A stretch of 64,000 nucleotides of DNA from Streptomyces sp. LUP47B (GTDB lineage: Bacteria > Actinomycetota > Actinomycetes > Streptomycetales > Streptomycetaceae), in the NCBI RefSeq assembly GCF_001746295.1, contig NZ_MJAH01000017.1, positions 1 to 64,000 on the forward strand, written 5' to 3'. The notes beneath the pieces were generated by a model. The model worked only from the letters and a program-made list of their open reading frames with translations, was not told the origin of the DNA and made no database searches. Position numbers and translations under genes: made by a program. This document shows, one piece after another, positions 1 to 9,288 of this stretch (the stretch's first letter is position 1; each line of letters begins with the position of its first letter).

Positions 1-2445
1 GCGGCCGCGGACCACAGCAAGGCGAGCGCGGCCCGCAAGGCCGCCGACGAGGCCAATGCCGCGGCCAAGGGCGCCCGGCTTGCGGCGGACGCGGCCAACC
101 AGGCCGGTATCGCCGCGACCGCGGCCGGGGATGCGGCGAGGGCCGCGACCAGCGCCGGAGCCAACGCCGACGCCGCCGCGAGCGCCGCGACCGACGCCAG
201 CCACTACGCCGACCAGGCCGGGGCGAGTTCCGCCGAGGCCAGTGCCGCCGCCGCTGCGGCACGTGCCCAGGCAGCGGAAGCCACGCGTGCTGCGAACGCC
301 GCCGAGAGCCTGGCTCGCAAGGCCGCCGTCGCCGCGAACGAGGCCCGCGACGCGGCCAACTCGGCCGCCACCCACGCGGAGAACGCTGCCAAGGCGGCCA
401 ACGATGCGGCCGACCACGCGGTGGAGGCCGGAAAGGCGGCGACCGAGGCGACCGCCCACGCGGCGGCCGCCAAGGAGGCTGCGGACCTCGCCAGCTCGGC
501 CGTGGCCAAGGCCAAGTCGGTGTTCACGCTGGCCCGTCAGATCGAGGCGGAGGAACTGACCGCCCGTACCAACGAGGCCGTGGCGCGAGCCCGGCAGCTC
601 AAGGTGCAGGAAGAGCAGCGCCAGGCGGCCGAGGACCGGGGGGTCCAGGCCTCCGCCGACCTGGAGGCGGACGCCCGGCAACTCAGCATGGCGGCCTCCG
701 CACCGGACGCGGATCAGCGGATGCTGGCCGACGAGGGCCGTGACCTGGCGTTGCGCACCTTGAAGACCCGTGGTCCCTGGAGCCGTACGGCAGCCGGTGA
801 GGCGCTCTCCGGTGACACCGCCGACGTGCTGTCGTACCTGCGTTCCGGCCGGGTCGAGGCCGCGCAGGACGACGCACGGTCGCGGGTGGAGACGCTGGCC
901 CTGGAGTCGCCGGCGCCCGCTGTCCGCAGCGGGGCCGAGCAGGCCCTGGACGGCGGCACGACCAAGGTCGGCTCCTTCCTGGAGAGCGGTCAGTACGAGG
1001 CGATGGCCGACGACCTGCGCGTCTACGTATCGAAGGAGATCTCCAAGGGTGGCCCCAGTGTCCAGAGCGCGGGACGCTCGGCGCTGAGCTCCGGCTCCGT
1101 GGACAAGTACCGCACCTTCGTCATCGACGGTCAGTACACGGCCCGCACCGAGGACGAGCGGGTGCGCGCGGCGCAGCTCATCGACACCGGAGGCGCCGAG
1201 GTCAAGGCGGCCGCACGGATCGCGCTGGAGGGCCCCGCACCGCAGCTCCACGCCTTCATCCAGCGTGGCCAGTACCAGGCGCAGCGCAAGGACCAGCTCG
1301 CCGCGAGCCATGTCGCCCTGCTGCAGCAGATGATCTCCGAGGCCGACTCGGTGGCCGCCACCGCGCAGAAGAACGCGGCGGAGGCGGGCAAGGTCGCCGC
1401 CACGGCCCGCAAGGCGGCGGACAAGGCCAAGGAGTACGCCAAGCAGGCGGACGACTCGGCGAAGGCCGCCAAGGGGTACGCCGACGACGCCCTCAAGTCC
1501 GCCCAGGAGGCGGAGACCTCAGCGGCGAAGGCTGCGGCCTCGGCCCGCACCGCGCGTGCCGCGGAGGCCGACGCCCACGCGGCGGCGGCACGGGCCGTCT
1601 CCTCGGCCGCCGAGGCGCAGCTCTCCGCGAACTGGGCGCAGGGCTCCGCCGACGAGGCGTGGGGCGCGGCCCAGGAGGCACGGGCGTCGGCGACGGCCGC
1701 GGGCAAGGACTCCGCGGCGGCCGGCAAGGCCATGCTGGAGGCCTTCCAGACCGCGGTCTCGAAGCAGCTCGAGGAGGAGGCCGAGTTCCGTAAGACGGAG
1801 GAGGCCTGGCGCAACGCTCCGGACCCGGAGGGCCCTCAGGAGGAGGACGACGGCTGGATCCCGGACTGGCTGGAGGACAAGGCGGACACCGTCCTCATCT
1901 ACGGCGAGGCCATCCTGACCGACCCGGACGTCTGGGCCGGACTCGCCGAGACGGGCACCGGCGTTCTGATGATGGGCGTCGGCGCGTCCGGCGACATCGC
2001 CGGCGGTGCGCTGTGCATCACGGGCATCGGTTGCCTCGCCGGTGCTCCGGCGATCGCGGCGAGCACGACCCTGGCCGTCGGGGGTGGGTTCACCGCCGCG
2101 GACGGCATCGGCCGCTTCAACGACGGCCTGGGCCAGGCACTGCGCGAGGCACAGAGCAAGAGCAACGCCGTACAGAAGGCGCAGACGGGTCCGATTCAGG
2201 CACCGAGGGGCGGGCTTCCGGGGTTTCCCAAAGCAACGCTCGCCAAAGGTAAGACGCCTGTGCAGGGCGGCGGCGGTATCCGCAAGCGCTGGAAGGACAA
2301 CAAGTCGGGGGAGATCTACGAGTGGGACTCCCAGCACGGCGCGGTCGAGAAGTACAACAAGCGCGGCAAGCACCTCGGGGAGTTCGACCCCAATACTGGA
2401 GCCCAGACCAAGCCCGCCGATCCGACCCGGAAGGTGACGCCGTGA
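1..2445 (+). CDS. ALF-repeat polymorphic toxin with colicin E3-like C-terminal rRNase domain (5' end outside window)
   Basis: The frame is open from base 1, so the start lies upstream; 814 residues are visible. Residues 1-240 and about 440-590 are Ala/Glu/Lys-rich heptad-like sequence, probably a coiled coil. Residues about 245-430 hold four repeats of roughly 43 aa of the ALF type (pattern ALxxG..V..FLxxGxYxA). A Gly/Ala-rich hydrophobic stretch (about 640-700) precedes a 57-residue tail resembling the colicin E3 catalytic domain. The E3 triad Asp-x2-His-x3-Glu is present as D776, H779 and E783 in the segment YEWDSQHGAVE, and the later FDPNTG and DPTR motifs also match. In the E3 family this domain cleaves 16S rRNA in the decoding site. 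The architecture (long filament-like delivery region, pretoxin, nuclease) and the overlapping small gene downstream suggest a secreted or contact-dependent antibacterial toxin. The export signal cannot be seen. Confidence 0.85.
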   Translation, partial: AAADHSKASAARKAADEANAAAKGARLAADAANQAGIAATAAGDAARAATSAGANADAAASAATDASHYADQAGASSAEASAAAAAARAQAAEATRAANAAESLARKAAVAANEARDAANSAATHAENAAKAANDAADHAVEAGKAATEATAHAAAAKEAADLASSAVAKAKSVFTLARQIEAEELTARTNEAVARARQLKVQEEQRQAAEDRGVQASADLEADARQLSMAASAPDADQRMLADEGRDLALRTLKTRGPWSRTAAGEALSGDTADVLSYLRSGRVEAAQDDARSRVETLALESPAPAVRSGAEQALDGGTTKVGSFLESGQYEAMADDLRVYVSKEISKGGPSVQSAGRSALSSGSVDKYRTFVIDGQYTARTEDERVRAAQLIDTGGAEVKAAARIALEGPAPQLHAFIQRGQYQAQRKDQLAASHVALLQQMISEADSVAATAQKNAAEAGKVAATARKAADKAKEYAKQADDSAKAAKGYADDALKSAQEAETSAAKAAASARTARAAEADAHAAAARAVSSAAEAQLSANWAQGSADEAWGAAQEARASATAAGKDSAAAGKAMLEAFQTAVSKQLEEEAEFRKTEEAWRNAPDPEGPQEEDDGWIPDWLEDKADTVLIYGEAILTDPDVWAGLAETGTGVLMMGVGASGDIAGGALCITGIGCLAGAPAIAASTTLAVGGGFTAADGIGRFNDGLGQALREAQSKSNAVQKAQTGPIQAPRGGLPGFPKATLAKGKTPVQGGGGIRKRWKDNKSGEIYEWDSQHGAVEKYNKRGKHLGEFDPNTGAQTKPADPTRKVTP

Positions 2446-2678
2446 CCGTGTACTTCCTTGTCACCTGCTATCCCAAGGACGGCGACCAGCCGCTCTCGTC
2501 CACCGACGTCACCGCGGTCGGCGCTGAAGCCTGGGGAGAACTCCTCGGGATGGCGCCGGAGCTGCTGGCCGACGTGTATCCGCTGACGCCGGAACACGCC
2601 GAGCGTGTTCAGGACCTGACCGGCATCGCGCTCGACCTCGAGAAGTACGAGTACTTCCTGGAGACCGAGGCGGACTGA
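2442..2678 (+). CDS. Putative immunity protein for the E3-like toxin (cloacin-immunity-like)
   Basis: A 78-aa acidic protein. Its GTG start overlaps the toxin TGA stop (GTGA), so the two are translationally coupled. It begins VTVYFLVTCYPKDGD and ends EKYEYFLETEAD. Size, acidity and the final EYF(L/V) strand resemble colicin E3/cloacin immunity proteins of about 85 aa, which block the nuclease domain stoichiometrically. The family link is suggestive, not firm; position directly after an E3-type nuclease is the stronger argument. No other reading of the region gives a better ORF. A 10-bp hairpin follows 11 bases after the stop. Confidence 0.75.
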   Translation: MTVYFLVTCYPKDGDQPLSSTDVTAVGAEAWGELLGMAPELLADVYPLTPEHAERVQDLTGIALDLEKYEYFLETEAD

Positions 2679-2689
2679 CAGAACGAGCA

Positions 2690-2713
2690 GGGGCCGTCCG
2701 CCAGGACGGCCCC
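2690..2713. terminator. Bidirectional hairpin between convergent genes
   Basis: Perfect 10-bp stem GGGGCCGTCC / GGACGGCCCC with a 4-base loop, lying between the immunity gene stop at 2678 and the end of the convergent ATPase gene at 2720. No clear T-tract, as is usual in Streptomyces. Confidence 0.7.
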
Positions 2714-2719
2714 CGTGGC

Positions 2720-5700
2720 TCAGTCGAACCAGCGGTCCCTCGCCAGTTCCTCCGTGCGGGTCGGGTCCTCCAGGAGGGCCGCCACCTCGAAGCGCCGTGG
2801 CCACTGGCCCGCCGCCCAGGCCAGGCCCGCGGCCACGCCCTCCAGGGTGGAGGCGTGCAGGGTGCCGTCGCTGGTGAGGCGCCAGTCGATCTCCACGCCG
2901 TCGACGACGAGTTCGTCGTGCTCGACGTAGGTGGACGGGGTACGGGCGCCCAGCAGCACCCGTACCGGCTCCGGTACGTCGTGCTCGGTGCCCTCGGAGT
3001 CGATGGAACCGGTGACGGACTCGCTGAGGCGGCGGACCTGGAAGAGTTCGGCCAGCTCGGCGGCCCGGGACGGGCGGACCGGCAGCAGGGGGACGCCCTC
3101 GGTGTAGGGGAGCAGGTCCGGTGAGTCGACGACCACCGCGTCGGCGGCGTCCACGACCTCGACCCGGCCGTCGGTCACCGCCCGCAGCTCGTCGGGCAGG
3201 GTGACCTGTTCGGGGTCCAGGTCGGCCAACGCAGTGTAGAGAGCGTGCAGTTGGGACCCGGTCACCGGTCGGTCGGGGTCGGCGAGGCGGTCAAGGAGCT
3301 CCGCCGCCCCGCCCGGCTCCTCCAGCAGCGCGGCCACCGACGTCCGCACGCCCAGCGCCCGCAGCACCTGCTCGTCGTCGAACCCGGTCGCGTCCGCCTC
3401 GTCGTACAGGCCGCGCAGAAGGGGGTCTCCCCCGGCCGCCAGCAGACCGGCGGGGCGGCGGCCGTCGAGCACCGGGTTCCCGCGCAACCACCAGGCGGTG
3501 TAGGGCCGTACGACCTCATGGGTGCCGTCCGGCAGGAGGACGCGGACCTGCTGGGTGATCGCGTCCCGCAGGGGCGGCCGGGCCAGCAGGGCCAGCGCTT
3601 CGGGCCACTTGTCCTCGTCGACCAGGTCGAGATCGCGTACGGCGACCAGTTCGGTGGCGACCGGCGGCACCGGCGTGTCCGGGAAGCGGTCGAGGATGTC
3701 CTCGCACCACACGTCCACGGCGTCGAGGAGACCGGCGTCGTCCGGCTCCGCGAAGTCACCCTCGCGGGGCTCCAGTTCGTCCGGGTCCAACACCACGTCC
3801 GTGGCCCGGACCAGGGCGAAGTTGGCGAGCACTCCACAGGCGGCCAAGGGCTGCTCGCCCCACTTGCCGGCCAGATCACCGTCCACGTAGGCGAGTACGT
3901 CCTCGCGCATGACCTGGGCGAACGGGCTGCCGGGCAGGACGAGTTCACCGGCGGGGACCAGTTCACCCTCCTCGTCCGGCAGGGCCAGCGCGCCCAGCCA
4001 CGGCTCGTCGCCGGGCTCGAGTCCCGCGTCCCGGACGAGCGCGAGGACGGTGTCGGCCAGCTCCTCGGCGTCCGGGGTGTCCTCCTCCCAGCTCATCCCC
4101 CCGTCGTCGTCCAGGGAGGCGGCCACGGCGGCCCGTACCTGGGGCGTGGTGAGCACCGCGCGCGAGGTCGCGGGCAGCGCGCCCAGCTTCTCGAGGAGCG
4201 GGTGGGCGGCGGCCGGGTGGGCGACCTTGAGGCCGAGCCGGGCGAGGATCTCGGGGTCGATCCGGGGCCCGTCCGAGGTGGGCAGCAGCACCTGCCGGGG
4301 CCCGATGGTGGTCCGGCCGTCGGCGAGCGGCACGGGAAGGCCGGAGAGCCGGTCGGGGTCGACGCCCGCGAGGCTGTCGTAGAGCCGCTGCCACCACTCC
4401 GGCTCCTTCTCGAGCCCAGCGAGCCGGTCGACGGCGTCGGTCAGCGGGACGCGGGCAACGCCCAGCGTCCGCAGCTCCACCCGCCGTTCGAGTCCTGCGG
4501 GCAGCAGGGTCGGCAGGACTTCGGCGAGCACCCGCACGGTGTCGGCGCCGGCGCCCTCGACGACCTCGGCCTCACGCGGGCGCAGGACCTCCGGCAGCTC
4601 CGAGTCGTCGCCGGGCTCGAGTGCGGGTGGGAGAAACGCCGTGCGCGGGAGGCGATCGAGAATCGCCTGCCGCAGCGCCCCGTCCAGCTCGCCCTTCCCC
4701 AGCGGGCCGGGCACCAGAGCGATGATCCCTTCGCTCACCGGCCGCCAGCCGGCGAGGAGTTCGGCGTACACGTCCGCCGCGCGCTGCACGAGGAAGTCGG
4801 TGAGCGGTCCGGGTGCCGCGTGCCGGCGGGTGGGATCCAGCGGGAAGGACGCGATGAGCAGCGCGGGGACACCGAGCGGCTCGTCGCTGGGGGTCGGGGC
4901 GTGCACGACGGGGCTGGTGCGGGGGCGGGCCGGGGTGCCGTCGGTGTCGGCGGGCACCGCCCAGGTGAGCGACCAGTGCGGCCGCAGCCGCTCCTCGACG
5001 GGCCGGCCGACGAGGAGTTCGGGAGTGAGCGGCCCGTGCGCGGACGCCGTACGCCACCGGGTCGTACCGTCCCGCGAGTCCTCCACGACGACGAGGGTGC
5101 CCTCGGTGCGGCGGCTGATCGTGCGGGTCGTGTCCGTCTCGATCACGACCTCCTCGAGCCCGGGGAGGGCGAGGAGGAGAGCGTCGTCGACGGTGTTCAG
5201 GAGGCGCTCGGCGAGGTCGGCGGCGGCGGTGTCGCGCAGCGGGAGGATGACGACGGTGTCGTAGGGGTCGGGCGCGGTGCCCTCGGCGGCGAACGGGAGC
5301 CGCAGCAGCGGGACATGGCCGTCGCGGCGGCGGATCTCGTCGCCGAGCCCGGGACTGTGCCGTGCCGTGTCGGCGGCGTGTTCGCGGGCCTCGGCGAGGG
5401 ACCAGCGGACCCCGCCGTGCCGGCCGACGACGGCGGGCTCGTCGGTGACGGCGAGCACGGCGGCGAAGCCGACGCCGAAGCGGCCGATCGAGCCGTCCTG
5501 GCTGTCGCGCTTGGCGGAGGCACGCAGGGTGGAGAGGGACTCGACACCGGCCGCGTCCAGCGGGGCGCCGGTGTTGGCGGCGAACAGGACGCCCTCGCGG
5601 AGGGTGAGCCGGAGCCGTCCCGGCACGCCCGCCCTGGCCGCAGCGTCGGCGGCGTTCTGCGCGAGCTCGACGACGAGTCGGTCCCGGTACCCGCCGAGGA

Positions 5701-5842
5701 CGAGGTCCTCCTCGGCGTTGGCGTCCTCGCGGAACCGGGCGGGACTGGTGGCCCAGGCGTCCAGCACCCCTCGCCTGAGCCGGGCGGTCCCGAACGGGTC
5801 GGCACCCTCGGCGGCGGGCCGCACGAACTTGCTCACGTTCAC
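2720..5842 (-). CDS. Sacsin/Hsp90-like GHKL ATPase-domain protein
   Basis: A 1040-aa protein with an N-terminal GHKL (Bergerat) ATPase fold. The N-box appears as ELAQNAADA at about residues 59-67, a G1-like segment as AANTGAP at about 89-95, and the G2 loop as GRFGVGFAAV at about 120. Actinobacterial proteins with this start are annotated as sacsin N-terminal ATPase-like. The remaining ~800 residues are Leu/Glu/Asp-rich with no recognisable nuclease, kinase or membrane segment. The GTG start at 5842 is preceded by a GAGGAG-type ribosome site. It is monocistronic and convergent with the toxin/immunity genes. A chaperone-like role is a family-level guess; sacsin-like ATPases also occur in defence loci, but no defence partner is visible here. 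Confidence 0.8.
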   Translation of the reverse strand: MNVSKFVRPAAEGADPFGTARLRRGVLDAWATSPARFREDANAEEDLVLGGYRDRLVVELAQNAADAAARAGVPGRLRLTLREGVLFAANTGAPLDAAGVESLSTLRASAKRDSQDGSIGRFGVGFAAVLAVTDEPAVVGRHGGVRWSLAEAREHAADTARHSPGLGDEIRRRDGHVPLLRLPFAAEGTAPDPYDTVVILPLRDTAAADLAERLLNTVDDALLLALPGLEEVVIETDTTRTISRRTEGTLVVVEDSRDGTTRWRTASAHGPLTPELLVGRPVEERLRPHWSLTWAVPADTDGTPARPRTSPVVHAPTPSDEPLGVPALLIASFPLDPTRRHAAPGPLTDFLVQRAADVYAELLAGWRPVSEGIIALVPGPLGKGELDGALRQAILDRLPRTAFLPPALEPGDDSELPEVLRPREAEVVEGAGADTVRVLAEVLPTLLPAGLERRVELRTLGVARVPLTDAVDRLAGLEKEPEWWQRLYDSLAGVDPDRLSGLPVPLADGRTTIGPRQVLLPTSDGPRIDPEILARLGLKVAHPAAAHPLLEKLGALPATSRAVLTTPQVRAAVAASLDDDGGMSWEEDTPDAEELADTVLALVRDAGLEPGDEPWLGALALPDEEGELVPAGELVLPGSPFAQVMREDVLAYVDGDLAGKWGEQPLAACGVLANFALVRATDVVLDPDELEPREGDFAEPDDAGLLDAVDVWCEDILDRFPDTPVPPVATELVAVRDLDLVDEDKWPEALALLARPPLRDAITQQVRVLLPDGTHEVVRPYTAWWLRGNPVLDGRRPAGLLAAGGDPLLRGLYDEADATGFDDEQVLRALGVRTSVAALLEEPGGAAELLDRLADPDRPVTGSQLHALYTALADLDPEQVTLPDELRAVTDGRVEVVDAADAVVVDSPDLLPYTEGVPLLPVRPSRAAELAELFQVRRLSESVTGSIDSEGTEHDVPEPVRVLLGARTPSTYVEHDELVVDGVEIDWRLTSDGTLHASTLEGVAAGLAWAAGQWPRRFEVAALLEDPTRTEELARDRWFD

Positions 5843-6008
5843 ACTCTCCTCGTCGGCGTGACGATGAAGGTACCGCGCGGAGGGGGTACGGCAACTCCGC
5901 CCCTGTGGCCCTCACACCTCGTCCTCATGGGAACCGGATTGCCGCGGGCGGCGAAGTACGGGTGCAAGCCCGAGCCTCACAGCGCCACAGCGACGGAAGG
6001 AGCCCCCG

Positions 6009-6308
6009 ATGACCGTCGAACCAGGCGTCAGGGTGGGGCAGGACGGCGACGCCTCGGTGATCGAACGGTCCTGGGAGGAGCCCGAGGCGTTCGCCGCGCT
6101 CTTCGACCGCCATGCCGACTCCGTGCACCGTTACGCCGCGCGCCGACTGGGTGCGGAAGCGGCGAAGAACGTGATGGCGGAGACCTTCACCACCGCCTTC
6201 TAGCAGCGCTTCCGGTACCGCACGGAGGTGGCCGACGCCCACCCCTGGCTGTTCGGCATCGCGACCAACCTCATCGGCCGCCACCGACGCGCCGAGCCCG
6301 GCGGCTGA
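6009..6308 (+). pseudogene. ECF-type sigma-70 factor remnant with in-frame amber stop
   Basis: The ORF opens MTVEPGVRVGQDGD and runs into an ECF region-2 sequence (FAALFDRHADSVHRYAARRL, then AETFTTAF). A TAG at 6201-6203 interrupts it, after which the same frame continues with the expected family sequence (QRFRYRTEVADAHPWLFGIA, then TNLIGRHRRAE) until TGA at 6306. Regions 3/4 are missing. The read-through similarity on both sides of the stop shows a recently decayed sigma factor gene rather than a short real protein. Confidence 0.75.
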
Positions 6309-6337
6309 GGACACTCGGCCGGCCGCCCCGGGCGGGC

Positions 6338-6553
6338 CGCACGGACGTCGACGGGCGCACGGCCGTCGCTGTCCGGTACGTGGGCCCGGCCGGTACTCCG
6401 TGGGCGTCCGGGCGACGGGTGCTGCTCTTCGACGCGAAGTCGTACCAGTACCTCGGGACGCGTGAGCGGGTCACGGCCGGGGGGAAGTCGTACGACCAGT
6501 GGCAGCACGTGACCGCCCAGGGGGTGGTGGACCGGGTGCTGCGGCGCCCCTGA
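6338..6553 (+). pseudogene. C-terminal remnant of a CU044_5270-type sigma-associated protein
   Basis: In another frame, immediately after the sigma remnant, lies sequence beginning RTDVDGRTAVAVRY and containing LLFDAKSYQYLGTRE and ending TAQGVVDRVLRRP. This is typical of the C-terminus of CU044_5270-family proteins, which in Streptomyces are usually encoded just downstream of such sigma factors. The 3' part of the sigma gene and the 5' part of this gene are absent, which implies an internal deletion joining the two. Confidence 0.6.
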
Positions 6554-6566
6554 GCGGGCGCCCGTC

Positions 6567-7493
6567 CTACGAGTGACCCAGCTCCGCCGCATCCTCGTCC
6601 GCCAGCACCGGCACCGATCCCGAGTCCGGTGCCGGGCGCAGCGGGAACGGGTCCACCCGGGTCTCGTCGATCACCGGCGGCGACGGCTGCGGGGGCTTCG
6701 GCATGACCGCCGCCTCCGAGTGGCCTCCGCAGCCGTAGGACAGGGAGACCACGCGGCCGTCCGCCGGGGCGAACTCGTTGGCGCACAGTCCGAAGGCCTG
6801 GCCCAGCGAACCACCCAGCGGGACCAGGAAGCCGCAGCTGACGCAGGGCGCCGGGGCCGCCTGGGCCATCGGCGTCTTCGCGCCGAAGGACTCCTCCCAG
6901 CGGTCGGCGGCGACATGGAGGCCGTAGCGGGACAGGACCCGGGCCCGGCGCATGCCCAGTTCCTCGGCGACCGCGGCGATCGAGCCGCGGGTCGGGGCCA
7001 CCGGGAGGTTCGAGGGGGTGCCCGCCGTGAGCTCCGCGTCCTCCGCCTCGACCAGCTCGGCCATCTCCTCGGAGACGGGCGCGCTCGGCAGCGGCTCGTC
7101 CTCGCCGGTGTAGCCGGGCTCCAGGCGGAGGTCCTCGGCGTCGGTGGGGAGCAGATCGCCGGGGCCCATGTCGCCGGGGCGCAGGCGTTCGCTCCACGGC
7201 ACCCACTCCGGCGCCAGCAGCGCGTCGGGGCCGGGGAGCAGCACGACCTCGTCCAGCGTCACCAGCTTCGCGCGGGAGGCGCGCGCCACGGTGACGGCCC
7301 AGCGCCAGCCCCGGTAGCCGAGCTCCTTGCACTCGAAGAAGTGCGTGACGACACGATCGCCCTCGGAGACCAGACCCGAGTGCTCGCCCACCACACCGGG
7401 CGCGGCGGCCTCCTCGGCGGCGGAGCGGGCGAGGTCGACGGCCTCGGCACACAGGCGGTCGGGGGTGCGGCTTCGCGTTGTCGCTGCGCTCAC
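6567..7493 (-). CDS. DUF3027 domain protein
   Basis: A 308-aa protein with the features of actinobacterial DUF3027 proteins: an N-terminal segment with FFECKELGYRGWRWAVT, a helix-turn-helix-like stretch (GSIAAVAEELGMRRARVLSR at about residues 168-187), and a Cys-containing segment CVSCGFLVPLGG (about 216-227) followed later by YGCGGHSEA (about 255), a possible metal site. GTG start at 7493. As I recall, this family sits near cspB, an MFS gene and a DUF2771 gene in mycobacteria too, which matches the layout here. Function unknown. Confidence 0.8.
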   Translation of the reverse strand: MSAATTRSRTPDRLCAEAVDLARSAAEEAAAPGVVGEHSGLVSEGDRVVTHFFECKELGYRGWRWAVTVARASRAKLVTLDEVVLLPGPDALLAPEWVPWSERLRPGDMGPGDLLPTDAEDLRLEPGYTGEDEPLPSAPVSEEMAELVEAEDAELTAGTPSNLPVAPTRGSIAAVAEELGMRRARVLSRYGLHVAADRWEESFGAKTPMAQAAPAPCVSCGFLVPLGGSLGQAFGLCANEFAPADGRVVSLSYGCGGHSEAAVMPKPPQPSPPVIDETRVDPFPLRPAPDSGSVPVLADEDAAELGHS

Positions 7494-7807
7494 AGGTATC
7501 GCTTCTCTCCTACGCCGTCACTCGGGTGCGCCGGCCTGAAGGCGGCGGATGCGGACGGAGCGGACCGGAGGACCGCGTCGACGTCCGCGCCCGATCGCGC
7601 TCGGGCGCACCTGCTCCTATCCATTCTGCGGGATGTCAGAGAGGCGCGCGGCCGAGAACGTTCGCCACGGCGCGCTACGCACGCTACCTGCTCACCGCCG
7701 CTCGGCCTACACCGACGTGATGATCCGTTGCCTCGGGTGGCGCTTCATATGCGTTCATACGCGCGGTAACCGCACTACTCACAGCTTTCTCGGGGCACTA
7801 TGACGGG
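7494..7807. other. Divergent intergenic region
   Basis: 314 bp between the divergent DUF3027 and MFS genes; no convincing small ORF. A TATGAC hexamer at 7799-7804 could be a -10 element. If so, the MFS protein may start at the internal ATG 7874 rather than GTG 7808. Confidence 0.4.
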
Positions 7808-9217
7808 GTGGCAGCCGCGAGGACACCCCAGGGAGCCACCGGAGTCGGTGGCGGTTCGGGACGGATTACCCAGATGACAGGGCCCGTCCGTGCCGTCGGT
7901 CGTGCCCTGCACTTCCCGTTCACCGGTACGGCCCGGGGGATCCGCAAGGCGACCCATGCGCACGGGGCGGGCGAGTCCGGCCTCGGCAAGCTGATCGAAC
8001 TGCACGCCGTCAACGGCGCGGGGGACGTGATGATCACCGTCGCGCTCGCCTCGACGGTGTTCTTCTCCGTGCCGACCGACGAGGCCCGTGGGCGCGTCGC
8101 CCTGTACCTCGCCATCACCATGGCGCCCTTCACGGTCCTCGCGCCCGTGATCGGCCCGCTCCTGGACCGTCTCCCGCACGGCCGCCGCGCCGCCATGGCG
8201 GGCGCGATGTTCGCCCGGGCGATGCTCGCGCTCATCATCGCCGGGGCGGTCGCCACGGGCAGCCTGGAGCTGTATCCGGCGGCTCTGGGCGTACTGGTGG
8301 CCTCCAAGGCGTACGGCGTCGTCAGAAGCGCGGTCGTGCCCCGTCTGCTCCCGCCCCGCTTCTCCCTCGTCAAGGCCAACTCCCGCGTCACCCTCGGCGG
8401 CCTCCTCGCCACCGGTATCGCGGCCCCCATCGGCGCCGGGCTCCAGGCCGTCGGACCGCGCTGGCCGCTGTACGGCGCCTTCGTGATCTTCGTCGCGGGT
8501 ACGTTCCTGTCCTTCTCCCTGCCGCCGAAGGTCGACTCGGCCAAGGGCGAGGACGTGGCGCTGCTCGCCGCCGACGAGGAACATCTGCACGGACCACATC
8601 GCAAGGCCGCCAAACGGCCGGGGCTGCGCACGGTCGGCACCGCCGTCACCCACGCCCTCGGCGCGAACGCCGCCCTGCGCTGGCTCTCCGGCTTCCTCAC
8701 CTTCTTCCTCGCCTTCCTGCTGCGCGAGCATCCGCTGACCGGCGAGAGCGCGGCGGTCTCCCTGGGCCTGGTGGCCGTGTCGGCGGGCGCGGGCAACGCG
8801 CTCGGTACGGCGGTCGGCGCCTGGCTGCACTCCAGGGCGCCGGAGATCATCATCGTGACGGTCGTGGCGTTCGTGCTGGGCGCGGCGATCACGGCGGCGA
8901 TCTTCTTCGGGGCGTTCCTGGTGGCGTGTCTGACGGCGGTCGCCGGATTCTCACAGGCCCTGTCGAAGCTGTCCCTGGACGCGCTGATCCAGCGGGACGT
9001 GCCCGAACTCGTCCGCACCTCGGCGTTCGCCCGCTCCGAGACGCTGCTCCAGGTGTCCTGGGTGTTCGGCGGCGCGGTCGGCATCGTGATGCCGCTCAAC
9101 GGCTATCTGGGCCTGTCGGTGGCCGCCGCGGTCGTCGCCGCGGGCTGGCTGGCCACCGCGAAGGGGCTGCTCAGCTCGGCCCGGCACGGCAGCGCGCCCA
9201 AGGCGCGAGTGGCGTAA
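7808..9217 (+). CDS. MFS transporter
   Basis: A 469-aa membrane protein with about 12 hydrophobic segments in two halves, starting near ITVALASTVFFSV (about residue 77). The charged central loop (about residues 240-275, KVDSAKGED... HRKAAKRPG) separates the halves. The region DRLPHGRRAAMAGAM after segment 2 fits the cytoplasmic Arg/Gly-rich loop of MFS carriers. Substrate unknown. Start choice is uncertain: GTG 7808 gives a ~25-residue soluble leader, while ATG 7874 (MTGPVRAVG) also fits. A DUF2771 lipoprotein gene follows 71 bases later. Confidence 0.85.
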   Translation: MAAARTPQGATGVGGGSGRITQMTGPVRAVGRALHFPFTGTARGIRKATHAHGAGESGLGKLIELHAVNGAGDVMITVALASTVFFSVPTDEARGRVALYLAITMAPFTVLAPVIGPLLDRLPHGRRAAMAGAMFARAMLALIIAGAVATGSLELYPAALGVLVASKAYGVVRSAVVPRLLPPRFSLVKANSRVTLGGLLATGIAAPIGAGLQAVGPRWPLYGAFVIFVAGTFLSFSLPPKVDSAKGEDVALLAADEEHLHGPHRKAAKRPGLRTVGTAVTHALGANAALRWLSGFLTFFLAFLLREHPLTGESAAVSLGLVAVSAGAGNALGTAVGAWLHSRAPEIIIVTVVAFVLGAAITAAIFFGAFLVACLTAVAGFSQALSKLSLDALIQRDVPELVRTSAFARSETLLQVSWVFGGAVGIVMPLNGYLGLSVAAAVVAAGWLATAKGLLSSARHGSAPKARVA

Positions 9218-9288
9218 CCCGCCGCCGGCGCACGGCACGCCGTACCCCGCATAAGGGGACCGTAGGACGTGCCAGATAGCCTTCCGTC

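Noticed and set aside
421..2445. Start of the first gene at GTG 421
   Set aside because: The same frame is open and has identical Ala-rich composition back to base 1, so the gene is truncated by the window rather than starting at 421.
3245..6553. Very long plus-strand open frame across the GHKL gene
   Set aside because: It is the antisense frame of a clear GHKL ATPase; the translation is Gly/Arg/Val-rich with no family motifs. Only its last part (6338-6553) carries real sequence, the CU044_5270 remnant.
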